DNA of 9,368 nt, from positions 1 to 9,368 of the forward strand of contig CAKSGG010000128.1 in assembly GCA_934454215.1 (NCBI GenBank), in the 5' to 3' direction. This DNA comes from an uncultured Clostridia bacterium (lineage in GTDB: Bacteria; Bacillota; Clostridia; UBA1381). The notes below the pieces were generated by a model that did no database searches, was not told the DNA's origin, and saw only the letters and a program-made list of their open reading frames with translations. Positions 1 through 5,201 of this stretch are shown one piece after another. The first letter of the stretch is position 1, and the number at the start of each line of letters is the position of its first letter. The position numbers and the translations under genes were made by a program.

Positions 1-2
1 AT

Positions 3-98
3 GTACTTAGGAAAGTACTCCGTCAAATAGTTCGGGCGCATGCGCTCTCCCAGCTCGTTCACAAAGACATAACCGTCATAATCGTAGTTATAGCAATA
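3..98 (-). pseudogene. Tyrosine recombinase/phage integrase fragment (partial, cut at both ends)
   Basis: Read on the minus strand, this stretch gives 32 codons without a stop. The peptide includes YDYDGYVFVNELGERMRP followed by NYLTEYFPKY. This resembles the segment of tyrosine recombinases just before the first catalytic box (G-Y-V-F-V-x-x-x-G-x-x-x-x-P followed by a helix). The catalytic H-x-x-R and the nucleophilic tyrosine would lie further left, outside the window. On the N-terminal side the integrase-like reading stops making sense at about 98-101, exactly where the nrdD reading on the other strand begins. No start codon or ribosome binding site is seen. It is therefore a fragment: a remnant of an integrated element or the product of an assembly misjoin. 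The match rests on only 32 residues, so the family call is moderate. Confidence 0.5.
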
Positions 99-349
99 CC
101 CTCTCCCCGACCTATTCCGTCTGCGCCGAGCACGGCTACCTGTCCGGCGAGCAGTATACCTGCCCCATCTGCGGCAAGCCGACTGAGGTCTACAGCCGCA
201 TCACTGGCTACTACCGCCCCGTGAAGAACTGGAACGACGGCAAGGCGCAGGAATTCAAGGATCGCAAGGTCTACGACATTGGCGCTTCGACGGAGCGCGT
301 GGAGAACCCCTCCAACATCCGCGCCTTTGCCGAGGCAAGGAGCCTGTGA
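98..349 (+). CDS. nrdD: Anaerobic (class III) ribonucleoside-triphosphate reductase, C-terminal fragment
   Basis: NrdD reduces ribonucleoside triphosphates to deoxynucleotides in anaerobes, using a glycyl radical installed by the radical-SAM activase NrdG. Only the last 83 codons are present. The fragment starts with TLSPTYSVCAEHGYLSGE, then a metal-site pattern C-x2-H-x9-C-x2-C (C9, H12, C22, C25 of the fragment), then the glycyl-radical loop SRITGYYRPVKNWNDGK, whose radical glycine is codon 206-208. The gene ends with TGA at 347-349. Upstream, the same frame stays open only to the TAG at 8-10, and codons 11-97 do not look like NrdD. The roughly 600 N-terminal residues with the active-site cysteines are therefore missing at a sharp junction near 98-101. 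The gene lies one base before the flavoprotein gene, and its last codons contain that gene's ribosome binding site. Confidence 0.88.
   Translation, partial: TLSPTYSVCAEHGYLSGEQYTCPICGKPTEVYSRITGYYRPVKNWNDGKAQEFKDRKVYDIGASTERVENPSNIRAFAEARSL
337..342 (+). promoter_or_regulatory. Ribosome binding site of the thioredoxin-reductase-like gene
   Basis: AAGGAG lies 8 bases before the ATG at 351 and inside the last codons of nrdD. It decides the start: an in-frame ATG at 279 would add 24 residues and overlap nrdD deeply, and it would put the N-terminal FAD motif (G-A-G-P-A-G) too far into the protein. Translation of the two genes is probably coupled. Confidence 0.8.
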
Positions 350-350
350 T

Positions 351-1262
351 ATGTGCTATGATATTGTAATCATTGGCGCAGGCCCCGCCGGCCTGACGGC
401 GGCGATTTATGCGCGCCGCGCAGGAAAATCGGTGCTGGTGCTGGAGCGCGATACCTTTGGCGGCCAGATCACCTTCTCGCCCAAGTTGGAAAACTACCCC
501 GGCTTTGCGGAAATTTCCGGCAACGAGCTTGCTCAGCGGATGCTGGAGCAGGCCATGGCTCTCGGCGCGGAGATCGACATGGACACCGTGCTGGAGATTC
601 GCGACGGCACGCTCAAAACGGTCGGCGGCGAGAGCCGCAGCTATGAGGCGCGTTCGGTCATCATCGCAGCGGGCGCAAAGCACCGGCGGCTGCATCTGCC
701 GCGCGAGGAGGAATTTATTGGTAACGGTCTGTCCTTCTGCGCGGTCTGCGACGGCGCGTTCTATCGCGGCCAGCACGTTGCCCTGATCGGTGGCGGCAAT
801 ACGGCCCTGCAGGAGGCCGTGCTGCTGTCCGAAATCTGCGCGCTCGTCACCGTGGTGCAGAATCTTCCCTTCCTCACCGGCGAGCAGCGTCTCGTGCAGA
901 CGCTGGCCGCGCGGGAGAATGTCGAGTACCGCTACGGCACAGTTGTGACCGGCTACGAAGGCGCGGAGGCGCTGACAGCGCTGCGCCTTTTGCAGACCGA
1001 AACCGGTGAAGAAAGCCACCTTGAAGTCGACGGCGCGTTCCTCGCCATCGGAACGGAGCCGGAAAATGCGCCCTTTGCCGCCGTTGCGGCACTGAATGAG
1101 CAGGGCTATATCGCCGCAGGCGAGGCTTGCACGACCGCAGCCGCCGGTATTTTCGCCGCCAGAGACTGCCGCACCAAGGCGTACCGTCAGGTCGCCACCG
1201 CCATCTCCGACGGCGCCGCCGCTGCCCTGAATGCCTGCCGCTGGCTGGATAGTCAAGCCTGA
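351..1262 (+). CDS. trxB: Thioredoxin reductase-like FAD/dithiol oxidoreductase
   Basis: This 303-residue protein has the usual size of bacterial low-molecular-weight thioredoxin reductases. Visible motifs are the FAD dinucleotide fold GAGPAG at residues 9-14, FGGQI with ENYPGF near residue 40, and the redox-active CAVC with following D-G (C130 and C133). A second dinucleotide fold, GGGNTALQEA, lies at 147-156, and a C-terminal FAD segment at about 268-285. Two things are odd. The HRRxxxR motif that binds the NADPH 2'-phosphate is absent; VVQNLPFLTG occupies the place (about 168-177). The near-invariant Gly-Asp of the FAD segment reads Arg-Asp (R271-D272, codon AGA at 1161-1163). The direct link to nrdD suggests it supplies reducing power to ribonucleotide reduction through a thioredoxin or NrdH-like carrier. 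The electron donor may be NADH or ferredoxin rather than NADPH (inference). The symbol denotes the family, not a proven NADPH-dependent activity. Confidence 0.85.
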   Translation: MCYDIVIIGAGPAGLTAAIYARRAGKSVLVLERDTFGGQITFSPKLENYPGFAEISGNELAQRMLEQAMALGAEIDMDTVLEIRDGTLKTVGGESRSYEARSVIIAAGAKHRRLHLPREEEFIGNGLSFCAVCDGAFYRGQHVALIGGGNTALQEAVLLSEICALVTVVQNLPFLTGEQRLVQTLAARENVEYRYGTVVTGYEGAEALTALRLLQTETGEESHLEVDGAFLAIGTEPENAPFAAVAALNEQGYIAAGEACTTAAAGIFAARDCRTKAYRQVATAISDGAAAALNACRWLDSQA

Positions 1263-1263
1263 T

Positions 1264-1297
1264 AAAAATGCGCTGCCGACGAGGCAGCGCATTTTTT
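1264..1297. terminator. Bidirectional rho-independent terminator
   Basis: A perfect 14-bp stem (left arm 1264-1277, AAAAATGCGCTGCC; right arm 1283-1296) encloses the 5-base loop GACGA. The plus-strand transcript ends in TTTTTT at 1292-1297. Read from the minus strand, the A-run at 1264-1268 gives the matching T-run. It starts 1 base after the flavoprotein stop and lies 17 bases beyond the end of the convergent GatZ/KbaZ-like gene, so it probably ends both operons. Confidence 0.9.
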
Positions 1298-1314
1298 ATG
1301 AAATTTTACGGGTA

Positions 1315-2610
1315 TCATTCGTCTGCTGCGGCAATGTAATCATTCACGAAGTGCATGATCTCACGTTCCAGCAGCTTCTCCGCGCTGCCGTCGCACGCTC
1401 CGGTCAACACCGCCGGAGACGACTGCGGGAAATACTGATAGATCAGCCCAAGTGGGACATGAACATCCTTCAGATTCGCCATCATCCGATCGATCGCCTC
1501 CACGACCTCCGGCATTCCGATGTAATACCGTGCGCGGTCCGAAAGGCTGTAGCTGCGGGCGAGGCGCTGCTCCTCCGGCGTTCCATGGTAATGCTTTTGC
1601 CAGTTTTCGGGGTGATTCAGCATCGCCTGCTCCAGAGCCGCCGGGAAATTGGCCCGGCGCTGTGCGGGAATAAGCGCCTGCTCAATATGTGATAGGGCAA
1701 ATAGCGCATCGCGGTAGCCAAAGGTCAGCGCCGGACCGACCTTCAAGATGGCGATGCCATCTTCCACCATATGCCGTAGACACGCCTCGGTCTGATAGTC
1801 TGTGGAATGGCCCTCAAAGACGAGATTGGGATAATCTGCCAGCATCGCGACGAGCTTCTGTGCTTTCTCATGGTCATACAGAAACACTGCGTCGTCGCCG
1901 AACTCAACGCCTGGCTGCACCACGACGGCGATGATGTACTGCCACGCCTCCTGTAATCCGCAGGCATTGAATTCCTCCAGATATATCGCAAGCGTCTCCC
2001 GCAGCTCCTCCGGGTTTGTGACAGAAATGCGGTCCTCCTGCTCCGTTGCGCCGCCGGGGATGGGGACCTCGCTGCCGATCACATAGACCGGATGCAGCGC
2101 TTCGGGATGCTCAAGACGGTAGCGTGTAAATTCTTCTTCTGCTGCTCTGCACAGCCGAGCGCCGCGTCTTGCACAGACCCGTTTGTCCAGTGCGCCCGCC
2201 GGGTCGTCTGCGACCTTCATGCTCGTGTCCAGATGAATCTTCGTAAAGCCCGCCGCGACGTATGCCCGCACCAATGCTTCGGCCTTGTCCATTGCTGCGG
2301 CTTCCGGCTCCTTACAGAAGGTCAGCGGACCCAGATGGTCGCCGCCGAGAAGGATCTGGCGCATATCACAGCCGGTCTGTGCGGCGATTTCTTCGATAAA
2401 GCGCACGTAGTCCTTCGGCTTCATTCCGGTATAGCCGCCGAACTGATCGACCTGATTGGCCGTTGCCTCGATCAGCACAGTACGCCCATGCTTGGCGGCA
2501 TCGCGCAATATCGTTTCGATTACCTTGCGGTTTGCGGTACAATAGGACGGAATCCCGACGACTTTCCCCTGCCTGCGTTCGTTCAGAATCTTCAAAATTG
2601 GATGCAGCAT
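1315..2610 (-). CDS. GatZ/KbaZ-family protein (tagatose-bisphosphate aldolase accessory subunit or ketose(-phosphate) 4-epimerase)
   Basis: The 431-residue protein matches E. coli GatZ/KbaZ along its length. Conserved blocks are IEATANQVDQFGGYTGM (47-63), LGGDHLGP (88-95), KIHLDTSM (124-131), GSEVPIPGG (179-187), VVQPGVEF (230-237), EGHSTDYQT (266-274) and ILKVGPALTF (288-297). In enteric bacteria GatZ/KbaZ stabilises the catalytic class II aldolase GatY/KbaY, but no such partner gene is in this window. Other members of this TIM-barrel family are known or proposed to act alone as 4-epimerases, for example converting D-tagatose-6-phosphate to D-fructose-6-phosphate. That role fits a stand-alone copy beside a sugar kinase and a ketose 3-epimerase. 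The old family label 'tagatose 6-phosphate kinase' is misleading. It is the last gene of the operon; AAAAGGAG lies 10 bases before its ATG. Family membership is firm, the reaction is inferred. Confidence 0.88.
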   Translation of the reverse strand: MLHPILKILNERRQGKVVGIPSYCTANRKVIETILRDAAKHGRTVLIEATANQVDQFGGYTGMKPKDYVRFIEEIAAQTGCDMRQILLGGDHLGPLTFCKEPEAAAMDKAEALVRAYVAAGFTKIHLDTSMKVADDPAGALDKRVCARRGARLCRAAEEEFTRYRLEHPEALHPVYVIGSEVPIPGGATEQEDRISVTNPEELRETLAIYLEEFNACGLQEAWQYIIAVVVQPGVEFGDDAVFLYDHEKAQKLVAMLADYPNLVFEGHSTDYQTEACLRHMVEDGIAILKVGPALTFGYRDALFALSHIEQALIPAQRRANFPAALEQAMLNHPENWQKHYHGTPEEQRLARSYSLSDRARYYIGMPEVVEAIDRMMANLKDVHVPLGLIYQYFPQSSPAVLTGACDGSAEKLLEREIMHFVNDYIAAADE

Positions 2611-2639
2611 CTTCGTATTTCTCCTTTTCGCATGAATTT

Positions 2640-2677
2640 GGCCGCTGTACGCACCACACAGGATGCGTGCAGCGGCC
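2640..2677 (-). other. Strong intercistronic stem-loop
   Basis: The 78-base gap between the 3-epimerase and the GatZ/KbaZ-like gene contains a 14-bp stem (2640-2653 with 2664-2677, one mismatch at 2648/2669) and a 10-base loop. No T-run follows on the minus strand, so it is not a classical terminator. It may protect the 3' end of the upstream message, mark an RNA cleavage point, or lower expression of the last gene, whose ribosome binding site lies about 12 bases further on. Confidence 0.65.
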
Positions 2678-2688
2678 GGTAAAAGGGG

Positions 2689-3564
2689 TCAGGCTTCAAA
2701 ATTCGCCTTGAGGAACGCGAGAGAGTCGAGCAGAAGCTGGTCATACGCTTCGTCGCTGATGTCAGCGGGGACAAATTCACGCCAAAGATGTACCGCCTTG
2801 CTCAGCGGGCCGTTTTTCAGCATAAAAGGCTCGATGCAGAGATAGCCCTGGAAGTCCAGCTCACGCAGGACCTCGCCCATCTCCTTCCACGGCAGAGAGC
2901 CAAGGCCGGGGAGCTTGCGGTTGTTTTCGTCGAGATGCATATGGCCGAGCTTTTTTCCTGCGCGGCGCATCGCTTCGGGAAGATCGTCCTCCTCAATGTT
3001 GGAATGGAACGTATCGATGAGCAGCAGCAGATTGGGGCTGCCGACCTCGTCGATGAATTTCAGACCCTCCGCAACATCATTGATGAGGAAGGATTCATAG
3101 CGGTTGAGAATTTCGAGATGCAGGGTGATTCCCAGCGCCTCAGCGGTTTTGCAGACCTGCTTCATGGAAGCAACGGCGTAGCCCCAAGTCCGCTCCTTAT
3201 CGTGATCGACCGACCAGTCGGCGGGCCATGCACTGATTAAGCCGCCGATCAGCGTGTTGGTGCCGAGCTTGACCATCTGGCGCATCAGCTTTTCCAGATA
3301 CGCAATGCCGGCAGCTCGAATGGCAGGGTCGTCCGCAGAGGGGTCCACATCCGCCCCGGTGCCGTTGTTGACGGAAACTTCAAGGCCCAGCGCAGTGACC
3401 GCCTCGTGCAGCGCCGCGATTTCTTCATCGGTCATTTTGTAAAGATCCCCGGCATCGATCTCCATCACGTCAAAACCGGCGGCCTTGATTTTCTTCGCAA
3501 CCTCAAGATAGTTGCATTTGCCTGCGTCTTTCATCCAGTAGTGAAACAAAAGTCCGTATTTCAT
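2689..3564 (-). CDS. Ketose 3-epimerase of the D-tagatose/D-allulose (psicose) 3-epimerase family
   Basis: This 291-residue TIM-barrel enzyme resembles Agrobacterium D-psicose 3-epimerase in length and sequence. The metal and catalytic residues all seem present: E151 in LEILNRYES, D184 and H187 in LIDTFHSNIEE, H210 and R216 in GHMHLDENNR, and E245 in CIEPF. The family uses Mn2+ or Co2+ and moves a proton at C3 of free ketoses between two glutamates (here E151 and E245). It interconverts D-fructose with D-allulose, or D-tagatose with D-sorbose. The gene has a strong AAAGGAG seven bases before its ATG and lies 37 bases after the kinase gene. The kinase is the preceding gene in the same operon, so epimerisation before phosphorylation is plausible. 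A related activity on an L-ketose or other sugar cannot be excluded. Confidence 0.88.
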   Translation of the reverse strand: MKYGLLFHYWMKDAGKCNYLEVAKKIKAAGFDVMEIDAGDLYKMTDEEIAALHEAVTALGLEVSVNNGTGADVDPSADDPAIRAAGIAYLEKLMRQMVKLGTNTLIGGLISAWPADWSVDHDKERTWGYAVASMKQVCKTAEALGITLHLEILNRYESFLINDVAEGLKFIDEVGSPNLLLLIDTFHSNIEEDDLPEAMRRAGKKLGHMHLDENNRKLPGLGSLPWKEMGEVLRELDFQGYLCIEPFMLKNGPLSKAVHLWREFVPADISDEAYDQLLLDSLAFLKANFEA

Positions 3565-3601
3565 GGCGGTACTCCTTTAATCATGATTTGAAGTGATTTT
3601 G

Positions 3602-4546
3602 TTAGCTATTTTCTCCGGAGATCAGTGCTGCGACCGTTTCCGGCGAGATGCGGCCCTCCATCGGACCAAACGCCGCGGCGTTCAGTGCGCCTGCTGCGTT
3701 GGCATTACAGGCGGCTTCATAGAGGTTTTTACCCTGTAGGAGCGAGGCAAGGAATGCGCCGTCGAAGCAGTCGCCTGCCCCGGTTGCGTCAAGCTGTTCG
3801 ACCTTGAACGTTGGCGCCTTAACAAGCCCGTCGCGCGAGTAGATTGTGCTGCCCTTGGAGCCGTTTTTCAGCGTGATGAGCTTGAGACTTGGGTACTGCG
3901 CGAATAAATAGTCCACGGCTTCTTCAACGCCGGGTTTCTTGGAAAGCATCAGCAGCTCACTCACACCCGGCATCAGGACGGAGCAATTGGAAAGAATGGG
4001 TGCGACGATCGCGCTGAAATTGTCGTCACGCAGCAGCTCCGGCCGAATGTTAGGGTCAAAGCTGATCTCCGCCCCGTGCGCGGCAAATTGGAGCGCCGTA
4101 TCGACGATCTTTTGGCAGAACTCTGGTGTTACGGTCAGTGAACAGCCCATGACATGGAAATATCCGGGCGCTGCAACGCGATCAAGCGCCGGTACAGGTA
4201 CATCAACTGCGGCAGTTCCGTTGATGTGGAAGATAAACTCGCGGGAGCCGTCGTCGTGGTACATGACGAAGGCTGAACCGGTCGCCGCGTTTGCGGAACG
4301 ATTTACGTGGGAGCAGTCCACGCCACAGCCGGTCAGCCGGTCAACGATGACATCACCGAAGGCATCCCGGCCGACACTGCCGATGATGCCTGCCGGCACA
4401 CCCATGCGTGCAGCGGCGGAGATCATGATGGCCGGTGCGCCGCTGGCGTACGGCCCGAGGTATTCGCCGGGGGTGCTGTGGGGTACTTCTGATTTTGTGC
4501 GCATGATCTCAACGATCATCTCGCCCATCGTCCAAATGCTTTTCAC
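3602..4546 (-). CDS. PfkB-family carbohydrate kinase (GTG start)
   Basis: A 314-residue ribokinase/PfkB-fold kinase, a normal length for the family. The C-terminal ATP-site signature DATGAGDCFDGAF is present, with D259 as the expected catalytic base, and FDPNIRPELL at 163-172 resembles 2-keto-3-deoxygluconate and fructokinase-type members. The N-terminal signature is unusual: YASGAPAIMISAAARMG around 33-49 replaces the common GGAPAN-x-A pattern, so this may be a distinct subfamily with its own sugar pocket. The start codon is GTG, supported by AGGAGG (4554-4559 on the plus strand) seven bases upstream. The gene lies 24 bases after the cupin gene. In this operon it probably phosphorylates the ketose made by the 3-epimerase, for example D-tagatose to the 6-phosphate. 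The substrate is inference. Confidence 0.88.
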   Translation of the reverse strand: MKSIWTMGEMIVEIMRTKSEVPHSTPGEYLGPYASGAPAIMISAAARMGVPAGIIGSVGRDAFGDVIVDRLTGCGVDCSHVNRSANAATGSAFVMYHDDGSREFIFHINGTAAVDVPVPALDRVAAPGYFHVMGCSLTVTPEFCQKIVDTALQFAAHGAEISFDPNIRPELLRDDNFSAIVAPILSNCSVLMPGVSELLMLSKKPGVEEAVDYLFAQYPSLKLITLKNGSKGSTIYSRDGLVKAPTFKVEQLDATGAGDCFDGAFLASLLQGKNLYEAACNANAAGALNAAAFGPMEGRISPETVAALISGENS

Positions 4547-4570
4547 TCGAATGCCTCCTGTTCATATGGT

Positions 4571-5023
4571 TTATTCGCCGATGAGCAGCTCCGGGAGCTG
4601 CACAAACTTCGATTCCTGCAGCGGCGTGAAAACGTAAGCGCGAAAGGTATCTCCGAGCGGGATGGGGACGTAGTGGAGCTTACCTGCTTTTACTTCAACC
4701 TGGGTGCCGGGACGGATCCGAACCAACTGAAGCGAATCGGGATCAACGCTGTCGCCAACGCGGGTCCCGAAGGGCATGATGCACGTGCCTTCGGTAAAGT
4801 AGAAGTTTTCCGTATCGTCGTGATACTCCAGCGTGTCGAACTCGACGGTCCGGTGCCAGCCCTGCAAAATGCCGGAGATGACCTTATTGGTGCGCAGCAT
4901 TGTTTCCAGCGGAAAGCTGCGCCACTCAAAATGACCGGAACACAAAAGATTTTCCTCGCCGGGAAAGGCAAAACGGACGTCGCTGATTTTTGCATCTTCA
5001 GCATTGATTACTTGGGCTTTCAT
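4571..5023 (-). CDS. Small cupin-fold protein, ureidoglycolate-lyase (AllA)-like
   Basis: A 150-residue soluble protein and the first gene of the sugar operon. The pattern resembles AllA-type cupins: LEYHDDTENFYF at 65-76 (a Leu-Glu-x-His...Thr-Glu element) followed by VRIRPGTQVEVKAGKLHYVP at 101-120 with a Pro-Gly turn, a Gly and a late His typical of double-stranded beta-helix barrels. AllA itself cleaves ureidoglycolate in purine breakdown, but no purine gene is nearby. Here it more likely serves carbohydrate metabolism, for example as an isomerase, mutarotase-like or sugar-binding protein; the real activity is unknown. The start at 5023 is chosen because AAGGAG stands seven bases before this ATG. 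An ATG ten codons earlier lacks such a site and would contain the site within its coding sequence. Confidence 0.6.
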   Translation of the reverse strand: MKAQVINAEDAKISDVRFAFPGEENLLCSGHFEWRSFPLETMLRTNKVISGILQGWHRTVEFDTLEYHDDTENFYFTEGTCIMPFGTRVGDSVDPDSLQLVRIRPGTQVEVKAGKLHYVPIPLGDTFRAYVFTPLQESKFVQLPELLIGE

Positions 5024-5104
5024 GGCTTTTCTCCTTTTTTCTAATAATAACATCGGCTTTGGAGGGAAAAAAGGGAGATCTTTTTGCTTTTTCCTAAGCG
5101 AAAC

Positions 5105-5131
5105 GGAAAATATTGCACCGCAAAAATTTCC
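5105..5131. promoter_or_regulatory. 27-bp imperfect palindrome, candidate operator of the sugar operon
   Basis: Arms GGAAAATATTGC (5105-5116) and GCAAAAATTTCC (5120-5131) are inverted copies matching at 10 of 12 positions around a 3-base centre, ACC. The hexamer CCGCAA occurs twice in the same orientation, at 5118-5123 and 5136-5141, 18 bases apart. The site lies about 80-110 bases upstream of the cupin start, where the operon promoter should be. The only DNA-binding protein in the window is the neighbouring AraC-type regulator, whose family often binds direct repeats. No convincing -35 box is seen, as is usual for activator-dependent promoters. Confidence 0.45.
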
Positions 5132-5143
5132 TCCGCCGCAATA

Positions 5144-5182
5144 GAAAAAAGCCGCACCGTCCGAACAAGACGATGCGGCTTT
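5144..5182 (-). terminator. Rho-independent terminator of the sensory operon
   Basis: On the minus strand, a stem formed by 5169-5182 and 5148-5161 (14 positions, one mismatch) encloses the loop 5162-5168. It is followed by a T-run from the A-tract at 5145-5150. It lies 20 bases after the response-regulator stop, separating the sensory operon from the downstream sugar operon. Confidence 0.85.
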
Positions 5183-5201
5183 CGCTATGAAATTTTGGAG
5201 T

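Noticed and set aside
11..97. Extension of the nrdD frame leftwards to 11
   Set aside because: The frame is open but the residues do not look like NrdD, and the opposite strand reads as a recombinase. The extension is accidental.
279..350. Longer N-terminus of the flavoprotein from an ATG at 279
   Set aside because: It overlaps the nrdD end in another frame. The AAGGAG before the ATG at 351 and the position of the FAD motif support the shorter form.
255..1292. Long minus-strand open frame opposite the flavoprotein gene
   Set aside because: It is a GC-codon shadow of a clearly conserved gene. It has no recognisable domain and runs across the terminator.
2092..4637. Plus-strand open frames (for example 2092-2682, 2788-3240, 3939-4637) inside the sugar operon
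   Set aside because: They overlap conserved enzymes in antisense and carry no motif; they are composition-driven.
5024..5053. Start of the cupin gene at 5053
   Set aside because: The strong AAGGAG site lies inside that extension and is correctly spaced for the ATG at 5023.
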